Position numbers and translations under genes: made by a program
In this document: one piece after another, positions 12,300 through 62,300 of the stretch
How the letters are laid out: each line of letters starts with the position of its first letter
How positions within the stretch are numbered: position 1 is the stretch's first letter
Source: Hydra vulgaris
Lineage: Eukaryota > Cnidaria > Hydrozoa > Anthoathecata > Hydridae
DNA: 64,000 nt
Reading direction: 5' to 3'
Assembly: GCF_038396675.1 (NCBI RefSeq)
Contig: NC_088932.1
Coordinates: 25,999,001-26,063,000, forward strand
The notes under the pieces: model-generated
What the model saw: the letters and a program-made list of their open reading frames with translations, nothing else
Told to the model about the DNA's origin: nothing
Database searches by the model: none

Positions 12300-12780
12300 T
12301 TTAGTGGCGTAACAGCAGAATGGAAAAGATGAACAAATTTCAGGACCCCATCCCCCAGGAAACAAATGGAACCTTGATTTTTTTTATGGCAAAATTATAC
12401 TGCGGATTGTCCATAAGTTACTTGAAACTTAGTAACTTTTTTTAAACTTCTTTACGGTTTTGCTCAGTCGGTTGGCTTTAAATTGTTTTAAATAAAATTT
12501 AAAAACGTCCTTAATTTGGACATGATTATATATCAAAAGAGCTAGAACTTTGACAAAGTGTTTAAGCAAATAAATTTTCTAAAAAACATGTTTTTTTCAT
12601 TTTTTCATTATTAAGTTCTGCACTTAATAAGTAAAAGGAAACAAAAAAATTATATGTTTGTAGTAAGGAATATTCTATTGTCTAAATGACTTTGCAATAG
12701 TTAAAATAATTCCAGCACCGAGCAGTCTTCACATTGATTCATTTATTTTCAAAACCTATTCAGTGGCGTTGCTCAGATTT
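12300..12780. other. Two hAT-type terminus-like motifs
   Basis: tagtggcgtaacagcagaat near 12303 and cagtggcgttgctcag near 12762 resemble the common hAT terminus (c/t)agtggcg. They lie in the same orientation, so they are not one element's two ends. No transposase is visible between them. Confidence 0.35.
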
Positions 12781-13048
12781 TTTAAAACAATTTTTTTGTT
12801 TTTGTATTTATAAATTTAACACAAAAAGTCGTTTGAAAAAGAACATGTTGTGTTAAAATTTCATATCATTTTGAATAAAATAGAAAGATGCGATGTAGAT
12901 TAAGGCAGTATAAGACCATATTTAAAGAAAAATGTATTATGATTTGCGGACTTGCCCGCCTACAAATCCTAAAATCTAATAACCGCTCTTCTTACTAGAT
13001 AGTTTGATCCAGTATTTTTATGACCATATGGTGCATTCGTTATGAAAT

Positions 13049-13086
13049 GACCATTAGTCTAGTTTGACAAAACTAGACTAATGGTC
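13049..13086. repeat. Perfect 17-bp hairpin
   Basis: The arms gaccattagtctagttt and aaactagactaatggtc flank the loop gaca. Weaker complementarity continues outward to about 13034-13096, suggesting a very short fold-back MITE. Confidence 0.8.
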
Positions 13087-14123
13087 TTATGACGAAAATC
13101 TTGTTGTATAAAAATAATAATAAAATATTTACATTTTTTGTTGTTGTAGTATTTGTAACTAAAAAATAGACCACCAAGTTGACTTCTGATAATAAAATAA
13201 TATGCATTTGAAACTTATTGCAAGAGAATAACTGCATTAAAAGAGAGTTGCATTTAAAAGAGAATTAAATATTGCTATTTTATTTCAAACATTTTTATTG
13301 TCTTTTTTACAATCATTTTTTTATTAAACTATCTTTTTGTTTTGTTTTGTTTTTTTTTTTGCTAATTTTTTAAAGCTAAATAAAGATGTTAAAAGTTAAA
13401 ATGACAATTTTAAGTAACATTCCTTAATTAATTATTCAATTTGATATTTTGGTGAAAAACGATTATAGTGCTGCGTTTCCAAATTGTTCTAATGCTAGGG
13501 AAAAATTCTCTAATGCCAGGGATAACTGCTTTTTCTAATGCTAAAGATGAAAGGAAAGATAACAAAAATGACTTCATTCTTTATATAGTATATTCAGTAT
13601 GATTTGTTAATACATATACTGTATATATACAGTATGATTTGTTAAAAGCCTGAACTTATTCCATACTAAATGTTTTTTGTAATTAAAATTTACTATGAAA
13701 CAAGTTTTAAATTTTACTATGAAACAAGTTTTCACATTTTTCCAAATAGCTACATTTATAGTATATTTTTTATTCCAAAAATCCGGATTCATTATTTTGA
13801 TTTTCGCGGTTCCGCATACAAATTTATTTTGACAACTTAATTATTTTTGAGAACATTTCAATGCGGAACCAATCCCTGTTTATTATTAAAAGTTTCATAT
13901 CTCAAAGGTAAATTTGCGATAATTTGATTTTAAACTTTTGCACTTAGAATTTTATGGTTTTAAACTTTTTTATTAGAAAACGTGAGAGCGATAAGTTAAT
14001 AAATTTTTTTTTTACTATTCTTAACTAGAATTATATTCATCTATAAACTTTAAGTTTCATCGTATAACCTGTCAGCGTTAAAAAATTATGACCATTTAAA
14101 ATTCAAATTGAGGGGATAAAAAC

Positions 14124-14326
14124 CAGTGACAGATCCAGGAGTTTTTGGAGGTAGTGGTGGTGATGGTGGTGGTGGTAGTGGGGGCGGAGGGGTGTTGAAA
14201 TATTTTTGTATTTTGTTACCACATTTGCTTGCCCTGAAAAAAAAAATTCAGGAGTTTCAGAAATTGGTGGCTGAGGGAGGGGGGGGGGAGAAAGCATACT
14301 ACTATACCCACCTGGATCCGTTACTG
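14124..14326. mobile_element. hAT-type MITE, about 203 bp
   Basis: The left end is cagtgacagatccagg. The right end in reverse complement is cagtaacggatccagg, which matches the classical hAT terminus cagtggcggatccagg. The flanks ataaaaac and gttaaaac could be a decayed 8-bp target duplication (6 of 8 match). The interior is a G-rich low-complexity stretch and codes for nothing credible. Confidence 0.7.
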
Positions 14327-15040
14327 GTTAAAACTTTATATGGTCATAACGCTGAGTGATTTTACAATGAAACTGAAAATTTATCGATGAATACAAGTCT
14401 AGTTAAAAATACAAAAAATTTTTTTTAATCGAACTGTTGCTCTTACGTTTTGGGCAGAGAGTCTTTGGAGTTTGCTCCGTGTCTGGAAGTTAGCTATCTC
14501 TACAACCAAAAAATGCTGGATTCGCCCTTGTCACACAGGGACTGATAGAAAGAATGCGAATTTAAAAAAATCATTACCTAAATCTCTAAGTTATTTGATT
14601 TCTATTTTATGTATATAAAATATTAGAAATATGGTAAAAGCTTCTTTAACCATTTTCGTTGACTATATTCTTACTGAGCTTTGTTAACGCTAACCTAAGA
14701 TTACAAACAAATTTTGCGTAAATTTATTAGCGCAAAATGCGTAAGAAAAGGGTTGATGTTCTCTCAGCTTTATTACGAAGAATGTTACTTTTAACTTTAG
14801 CTCGTTAACTTCAAAGAAAATTATTTGCTTAAGTTTATTGTTTATGTTGTCCTTATAATTAATCTTTTTTGATCGATACTAAGTTATTCTTGTAGAGAAC
14901 ATAATAAGTGGGTTTGGTTAATTGTTTTTGTCATTAAAATTTGTTGTTTGTTCTTCAAGTCGTAGGTAAGGTAGTAGAATTAAAGTTTGTCATAGAGAAA
15001 TGTCCAATACACTATATATACGAAAGTTAATCATTAAAGA

Positions 15041-15048
15041 ATGCTAAA

Positions 15049-15052
<4 letters not shown>
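15041..15052 (+). promoter_or_regulatory. Minimal upstream ORF overlapping the FERM start codon
   Basis: ATG CTA AAA TGA ends in a TGA that overlaps the main ATG at 15049 as ATGA. Ribosomes starting at the first ATG would terminate exactly on the main start codon. This is relevant only if the transcript begins upstream of 15041. Confidence 0.5.
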
Positions 15053-53236
<38,184 letters not shown>

Positions 53237-54109
53237 ATGCATCCATGGTTCAAAGAATTAGTGTCACACATCTTATCTAAAATTGAAATACAAAAAAATG
53301 TTTATCAAGATACTTTGATGCTATTGCAATTAATTTGTGATAAATACAGTTTTCCTTCAATAAATATAGCATGTGAAAAACTTTCCAAACACCTGTTTAT
53401 AGACATTAACACAATAAAACAATCAAAATGTCAGTTAAATAGTTTATTTAACTCTGGTATGAACTCTGAACATGGTATAAGTAATAAAAGGAGTGAACAA
53501 AATTTATTCATACTTGTTTGCGAAATTTCTGCTGATCAATCAAGTAATAGTGGAAATATTGTTATTCAAGATATAACTGGAAAAATTAATTGTGTTTATC
53601 CTAAAGCTACTTTTTCAAAATTAAATTCACTTGGAATAGTGTTAGATTGGAGTTATCTAATTGACCATAAGCAATCGTTTTATGATATCAAACTTTTAAA
53701 TTCTAAAGTATCGTGTTATATTGAACTAAAGTCTGTGTTTATATTAAATAGACCTACAATTATAAAGGAACCAAAGCAGAAGTTTTCTTTGGATGGAATT
53801 CTTATAAGAAAAAGTTGCTTGAGTAAAATTAACGGTGGTACACCATTTTTTTTAGTTCTATTAACTTCCATTAGTGACTCACAAACCTTTTTTGTTGTTG
53901 TTCAAGGTAAGAAGTATGCTCATTGGTACTGGTGTTTAAAAATTAATAGAGTATATAATTTTAATGGACTTCAAGTTGGAATCATAAATATAGAGCAGAA
54001 GAGACATAAAGTTTTTTTTACAAATGATTTAACATTTTGTTCACTAACAAATGAGATCAAGTATTGTGAAAAAAAATTTTGTAAATATTCTTTTGGTATC
54101 AGTTATCAA
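53237..54109 (+). CDS. CTC1: CTC1-like exon 1
   Basis: The exon has 873 nt, 291 codons, from ATG (in-frame TAG two codons upstream) to CAA|gtatgt, phase 0. It encodes HPWFKELVSHILSKIEIQKN and an OB-like region with NIVIQDITGKINCVYP, SYLIDHKQSFYDIKLLNS and a GTPFFLVLLTSISDSQTFFV strand pair. The open frame continues to 54160 into the intron, but the donor matches the next exon's phase. Confidence 0.8.
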
Positions 54110-56288
54110 GTATGTTGTTTTATCTTCTTTTTTTTTTATCATTATTACTGGATTTTATGAATGTATTGTTTCTTTTTCATATAAATATGAGGCACCTAGC
54201 AGAAAAAGGTACCTAGCTAATAAATGAAAAACAAAAAAATCTACAAAATAAAAAAAAAAGTTATATTATTGTTGTAAGTTAACTAAACTATATTTTTTAA
54301 TGGAAATATTTGTTAACAACCTCATACTATTTATTGTCAAAAAAAATAATTATTTTGTATGTCGGTGGAAATATTTTTTTGTTAACAACCTTATAATGTT
54401 TACTCTGCTTTGATGAATAATTTTTAATTAATTAATTATAATTAATTAGGTATTATTAATTATGACAAAATAAATTATTAATGTTTTTAAAAAAAAGTTT
54501 GTTTAAAAAACTTAAGTAAAAGATTATTTTCTATTTTGCATGATGATATTCGTTAAACCTAAAGCGCTTTTGAATTTTTGGTTTAATAAAATTCTCTGTG
54601 AGGGAAAACTTTTGATATTTTCTGTTTTGTTTATTAGCTAAATTTAGTGTTGCATATTTTATAGACAACCCCTAAAATCATGCACGGTTTATTGAATATT
54701 AGCAAGTTTTTTTAGAAACCAAAGTATAAAAGATTGAAAAAAAAAAACAACTTTTAAAAATAGGACTTTACTGCTCATTATCTACTAAACTTGTTTTCAA
54801 AGAGTTGATACCATTTCTTATTGGGAATGATTTTTTTTTCATTTCAAACAATGTATATGCGAAAACTTAATGTTTTTTTGCCTGACAACTTGTGTGTTAT
54901 TAGTTTTGAATCTTTAATTAAACAAAAATAAATAAAATAGTTATTAAATAAATTCAAAATTATCATAAGAGGTCTTTATTTGAATTTATAGTTATAAGAA
55001 ATAGTTTTTGTGTCATCTTTTATATTTTGTGTCATCTTTTCTGTTTGTCATTGTGAAATTAATTTATTTCTTAAAACATAGGCTACAGGTATGTAAAAAA
55101 AACATGCAAAATTTCTATAGTTCTATCAAAGGTAAACCTTTATAATTTTTCTTTTAAAATATAATTTTTTTAAATACTTCAGTTTTTAATAATGTGTACT
55201 ACAACCTTTTACACTAATTAATTTGAAATGTGATTTTTTCATACTTTTTATAAGATTTAATTACTTTAGTTTTTAATAACGTTTTTAATAATTTAGTTTT
55301 TAAATAATAATGGTAATAACTACCAACTTTTACAATAAATTCTAAATTTGGTTTTTCATACTTTGTAAAATATTCATACTTTTTGATTTTTTTCAAGATT
55401 TTCAAAGCAAACCTTTGAAACATCATTCCTGAGTAGCAGTTTGAAGTTCTTGTATTGTATACTGTTGAGAATTTCCATATACAGTCCATGCTTATATTCC
55501 TTATAAATTTTCAATAGTGTTCGAGTTTTGTGAGTGTGCTGGCCAATTCAAAACACATAGTTTCCTGGAATGATTGTTTTCAACACATACTGTATGGATT
55601 GCCACATTATCTCGTTGGAAAATCCGATTCTCATTAGGTAAACCTTCACTAAATTTCAATATCTTCTTAAAGATCTTCATAGTTTCTTGCATTCACTTTT
55701 TCTGTCATAAAGCATAGTGCAAAACTTTACAAAAAATGAAGTTTTTCAGAGGAAACAAAATGTGCTCCATATCTAACTGTCCCTGTCCTTTTTTTTGCAA
55801 AAGCATTCCAATAATACTTATAATCATCATACCTATTTAGTATTCAAAACTGATAATTTTGAACCCCATTAGAATAGATTTACCAAATGACAAATTTGTT
55901 ATAGCAGATTTTTCAGCTTATCAGAATAAATTTGCACTTTCTATTTCTATATCTTGTTTGATTTTATGGATAGCCTCATTGTTTTCTTTTGTAAACTCCA
56001 TGCAGGTGTGTTCTTCATGAGAGCCTTTAATTCTAATTTGGAAAACTTTCTCGTTGTAGTTATCGAATCTTTTGGCAGACAGCATGTCTTTCATTTTTTT
56101 AATAGTGCTGTAGCTTGGAAATCTATCAGGTGCTGTCATGTGTGTATCTTTATTTGAACTTTTTATGTGATTACAATACAGTTGATGCACTACCTTAACA
56201 CTTTATCATCTGGCAACAGTTCATTCTTATTTAACTTGTGTAATATTTGAATTGCTTTAGTTTGATGTTCTATAATTATTAAAAACTA

Positions 56289-56340
<52 letters not shown>

Positions 56341-59300
56341 AATATTATATACTGTTCTTTTTGCTTCAAGTAAAGCTTGTACAATTAAAAACTTTGTCGT
56401 TAGCTATTTGTTGTTTGCTTCTGTTGCTCAATCCAGCAAGTTCCTTTGACGAACATCCTGTTTTTTTCTTATTTGATTAGTTGGTATATTCTTTTGATTG
56501 GAAAAGCTGGGGTGTCATTATGTAACATTCTTATGATGGTTTTCAAATCTAGCTTTTGATTTATATACTTTTCCCCATTTTTTTTAATATTTGATATGCA
56601 AAACTCTCAATAAATTTAAAGGTTTTTAGGTATTACATTACAAATTTTTTGAGATGTATTTTATTATTTATCTCCTTTTCCCCTCCTAGATAACTTTGAA
56701 TATGTTTTGAATATATTGGATATTTTATAATGAATATACTGGGTATTGAATATATTGGAATTGTCATACCTGAAACATAAAAAACTTTCCATCAATGTAT
56801 ATATGTCTGGGAAAATATTAACCGTAATTCTATATAAATTACTTAAAACATCACCTATAAAATTTTTCTTGAATCACACTTTTCAACAAAATTTTTTAAC
56901 TTTGTACTTAAATATCTCATTATTGATAGTTTTAAAACATTTAAATTTTAACTTAGTACCTAAATATCTCATAATTGATAGTTTTAAATCATTTACATTT
57001 TAACCTATTCATGTTGAATGTGTTTACATTTGAACCCACCTTATAAAAAAACACCTTAAAAAAATTGAGTTTTGGCCACCCTACGTCCCACTGTGCAACT
57101 ATACAACAATTATATAATAAATGTTAATTTAAAATCACAAAACTTTCATATTGAACAAATAAATCAAAATCTTGCTCAAATTTTAATCAATCTTTATTGA
57201 TTAAACTGATTGATCTATGGAAATTTCACTCTTATATATATACTAGTTTTAAAAACATTTTTGATTTCCTCAGAAACGCATAAAGTTTTCATAAATGCAT
57301 TTGTTTACAATAACTCTAATAAAGGTAATTTTGTGGTCAATTTTATAAATACATTTGGCATAAAATCTACAATAACTTTATGGAACTATGAAAATTTCAG
57401 AGTGTATTATCTGGTTTGTTAAGTGGCAGACTTATTGTGCTCAAGGTATGCCATCTTGTTTTGTTATCCCTCCTAAAATTAGATCAATGTTAAATATTTA
57501 CTGTTAAATTGGTAACAATATATAAATAACAGAATTGGATTTATAGTAAGTTATTATTTAATTATACCTGCTATAAATTTTTCTCAGATCATCATATGTT
57601 TGCAAGCCTATTTTTGAAGAAAATTACAGTTTATATCAGATATATTCTTTCTGAAAGTGGTTATTGTTTAATACAGCATTATGTACAAAGTTAAAAGGTT
57701 AAGTAAATTAAATAAAAAAGCAATTGCTTTTACTCATTTTTGGAGTTTGTGCAAAAAAATTTTGAGCAGAATGGCTTAAATTTTTAATCATGTAAAGCTG
57801 AACAACTTTAACCCAAAAACGCTGAGTAATTGCTCAGCTTTACAACCTAAAGTGGTTGTTTGTAGACCGACTACTGATACTTATTTAAAACCTGCTATAA
57901 AAATCCTATATAATCTTGCTATAATAATTTAAAACTATATTATCATTTAAAACTATAATAATCTTGTTTAACTTTATAAGTTTAAATAAAAGCTTTGTGA
58001 TCTCATTCTTTAATCTGATGTACTATATCATATGTGTATCAATCAGTATCTGCCCTTATCAGTCATTACCTAAAATAAACAGTTTTATTTAAAGTATAAA
58101 TAAAGCACAAAGTAACACTGATACCTTGATGTATAGATTTCTTCTTAATCCACTAATAATTAGTCCTTTTTTCTCATTAAATTTACCCTCTACGTAAAAC
58201 ATGTCTTCTGTGGTATAATTTAATTTAAAACCTGTATTTAAAACTGCAGTTTTTTTATTTATATTTAAATCAAACAGTTTCTCTATAATATTTGAAAATA
58301 TTTTAGTATTTACCAGAAAGTTATTCATGTTTTTACTGTAAAAATTTTTTTGGCAACATGGTTTTAAAACAACTTAAGTTTTCTATCTGCATTTTAATTT
58401 AAGATATTTTTTTTTTTACATAAATCTGTGTGCTTCGGTTTTCAGTAATGAACAAATTAACTGGTCTTTTCATTTCTTTTTTTTTTTGGTGGGTTTTATC
58501 ATTTTGAAAATATTTTTTACTGTTTTTTTTTGTTTCCAAAAGTGAGACAGTCAATCTCCAACTCATTTTCAATCTCCAATTCGCAATTTGCAACAAGTGA
58601 TTATTGAGTACAAGCTAGACCCATTTTCAATGAGTCTTTATTTGATCTTTTTATTTTGAAGTTGTTAAATAAAATTATTTAATTAATTATTAAATTTATT
58701 GAAATTATTAAAAAATAGTAAAGTTAACAAAAAAGGCATTTTTTATCACAGATTGATATTGCATATGATATAGTACATCAGATTAAAGAATAAGAACATG
58801 AAGCTTTTATTCAAACTCATAAAGTTAAACAAGATTACATTGCAAATTTTTAGTTGTACAAATCTTTAATTTAGATTCTTCAAATTTAATTGACTTAGAA
58901 TATTTACCTTTTTTGGCTTATTTAAATATATAAGTTTCAAAAAGTCTTCATTTTCCAACAAAAAGATGCTAAAGATTAACCATTTTTAAATCACTACCAT
59001 CACCTAAGACCACTTGATAAATCTATACTATACCTAAGACCAATCTTTTAATCAAAGTCTATACTTAAGACCAATCTATAAGTATACTTAAGACCAATCT
59101 ATAAGTCAAGGTCTATACTTTTACTAATTCAGGTGTCAATAATTCAAATTAATTCAGATTATTAGAGTACTGCTCTGTTAAATAATAATTTTTTTAATTT
59201 AAAAATCAAATAACATATCAATGAAGTTTTCCGTAAAAAATGGTTTATTTATAGTGGTTTAAATAAAGCAGCTTAATTTTCTGTTGACATAAAAATTCTG

Positions 59301-62300
59301 GCTGCTCATCTGAAGTAATATCCAAACAAAGGTAATCATCTGAAGGTATCATCTGAAGTCCAAACAAAGGTAATCATCTGAAGGTATCATCTGAAGTAAT
59401 ATCCAAACAAAGGTAATCATCTGAAGGTATCATCTGAAGTAATATCCAAACAAAGGTAATCATCTGAAGGTATCATCTGAAGTAATATCCAAACAAAGGT
59501 AATCATCTGAAGGTATCATCTGAAGTCCAAACAAAGGTAATCATCTGAAGGTATCATCTGAAGTAATATCCAAACAAAGGTAATCATCTGAAGGTATCAT
59601 CTGAAGTAATATCCAAACAAAGGTAATCATCTGAAGGTATCATCTGAAGTAATATCCAAACAAAGGTAATCATCTGAAGGTATCATCTGAAGTCCAAACA
59701 AAGGTAATCATCTGAAGGTATCATCTGAAGTAATATCCAAACAAAGGTAATCATCTGAAGGTATCATCTGAAGTAATATCCAAACAAAGGTAATCATCTG
59801 AAGGTATCATCTGAAGTAATATCCAAACAAAGGTAATCATCTGAAGGTATCATCTGAAGTAATGTCCAAACAAAGGTAATCATCTGAAGGTATCATCTGA
59901 AGTCCAAACAAAGGTAATCATCTGAAGGTATCATCTGAAGTCCAAACAAAGGTAATCATCTGAAGGTATCATCTGAAGTAATATCCAAACAAAGGTAATC
60001 ATCTGAAGGTATCATCTGAAGTAATATCCAAACAAAGGTAATCATCTGAAGGTATCATCTGAAGTAATATCCAAACAAAGGTAATCATCTGAAGGTATCA
60101 TCTGAAGTAATATCCAAACAAAGGTAATCATCTGAAGGTATCATCTGAAGTAATGTCCAAACAAAGGTAATCATCTGAAGGTATCATCTGAAGTCCAAAC
60201 AAAGGTAATCATCTGAAGGTATCATCTGAAGTAATATCCAAACAAAGGTAATCATCTGAAGGTATCATCTGAAGTCCATACAAAGGTAATCATCTGAAGG
60301 TATCATCTGAAGTCCATACAAAGCTCTTAAAAGATATGCTTTTTATACATTTTTATACATTAACTTTTTATACATTATGTAGATAAAAACAATAATATTA
60401 CCATTATTAAAAGCACAACATATCAAGCTCAAGTATCTAGGTCAACTTTAGCTGTTAAGAAATAAATTATGAATTTTATGTTTAAAAAAATACCTTGTAA
60501 CCATACAATACCAAAGTTTTGCTACTTCAAGACTTTTACTTTGTAATAATACAATAACAAAGCTTTGCTACTTAAGGACTTTTACTTTGTAATAAAAAAG
60601 TATAGTTGGTAGTTGCATTAGTAAATAGTTTGTAATGTAATATAATTTTCTTTTTTAAATATTTTCTTAAATGCTTGGTACTTATTATAAGTACTGTTTA
60701 CACATTTTAGGGTGTTATCACTAGCACTGTTTATGCTGAGTTTGGTATCTTAGAACTTGATGAAGAAATCAAGTATTTTTATTTTTTTAAATTTCTTTTT
60801 AATTTACTAAAAAGAAATTTTAAATTTTTATTAACATAAAGTAATTTTTTTTAAATATTTTTAAATATTTAATGAAAATGCTTAGGCTAACAACTAAACT
60901 GTATTGTTTGTATAAATCTACCAACTAAAAAAGCACACACAACACCTGGCTGTGTTACTTTAAAAATATCATTGTTTTTATAAAATGAAGGTAAAATAGC
61001 ACCTTTTTTTTTTTAGGTTAATTTTTTGTCAAGCATTGTTTTCACAATTTGGAAGAGGTTTTCGTCAGGGTGCAGAAATTTTAATCCATAATGCACATTT
61101 GCTTTTTTATGTTAGTTTTTTTAAAGTATTCTTATACCAATGAATTAAGATCATTTCTACTTTTTTTATTAAGCTAAAATCTTGTTGAATTAGTTTTAAA
61201 AAAAGGAAGATCAAAAAGATTTCAAACAACTATGAATAGATGTGACTATCATGTCTACTAGTTTTATCCATCACCTATATCAGCTTTGTCTTTCTCTTCT
61301 ATTTATTTAAGTTTTTTGATATCAGTTTTGTATGTTAGTTCACCCACAATAGTTTTTACTAATTTACAAGTTTTTAAATAATTATGTTTAACGAAAAACA
61401 ATATCATATACAATTGATATCGTTTTTTTTTGTTAAACATAGTTATTGCTAAAACATTTGTAATATTATTTACCACTATATGGTAAATAATTTTATTAAT
61501 ATATTTTTACTTTGTAATATGAATTTGTTGTTTTGATGGCAATATATTTTTATTTGGCTTTTATTTGTTGTTTGATGTTTAAATGCTGTTATGTATTATT
61601 TCATTTTTATTAAAGGTGAAATTTTAAAGGCTTAATTAGAATATCATTGTTATCATTTTACAACTGATTATACATATATTTTAATTTGTTACTTTACTAT
61701 AACATTTTAAAAGAAATAATAGTATATTGTTATAACATTTTTAAGGGATCAAAGAAACTGCTGTGCTGCTGTTCTTCAAGTGAAATTCAAATTGTCAAAT
61801 TATCTGCTTATCAATCTTCATACAATGTGTGTTTCATTATTTTATTGCTTTTAACTTTAGCTAAGATTCTTAATTTAACTTATTAAATTTATATTCAGGT
61901 TGTGTTTCCTCAATTACATCCAATAGCTTCACAGCTACAGATGTATTCTGTAGAATATTTAGTTGCCATGGTAAAGTTTCTTCAAAAACTATTTTCAACA
62001 ACTCATCCAACATTAACTTCAATGTAATTATTAGATAAAAGTTTCTCTTTTTTTTTAAATTATAATGAAAGTTCTTTTTGAGGGTTGATTTTATTTGTTG
62101 AAACTATTTGTTAGATTATAAATATTAACAACTTTAAAATATTAACAGTTTAGTATCAAAGAACTTTAAAATATTAATAGGTTAGTAACAAAGAACTTTA
62201 AATATTAACAGTTTAGTAACAAAGAACTTTAAAATAGTAATAGGTTAGTAACAAAAAACTTTAAAATAATATTCAATTTTATTTTTTTTAGATTCAAAAA

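Larger units (their letters stand above)
12781..15040. other. Intergenic/5' region without recognised gene
   Basis: Apart from the 17-bp hairpin at 13049 and the hAT MITE at 14124 I see no coding or RNA gene. This is the proximal upstream region of the FERM gene that starts at 15049 and presumably holds its promoter. No confident TATA or initiator could be picked out in such AT-rich DNA. Confidence 0.5.

Noticed and set aside
14126..14359. Glycine-rich open frame
   Set aside because: It lies inside the G-rich interior of a hAT MITE and has no start context or homologous pattern.
55921..56190. N-terminal part of the Tc1-like transposase
   Set aside because: No paired helix-turn-helix pattern and no frame continuity with the catalytic relic at 55.5-55.7 kb.
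59306..60322. Regular repeat array that could suggest CRISPR
   Set aside because: Units are contiguous with no unique spacers, no cas-like genes are nearby and the surroundings are an animal gene; it is a minisatellite.
61686..61886. Separate small membrane protein gene
   Set aside because: Its middle part (61746-61826) has splice sites and phase that fit an exon of the CTC1-like gene; the flanks are intron.
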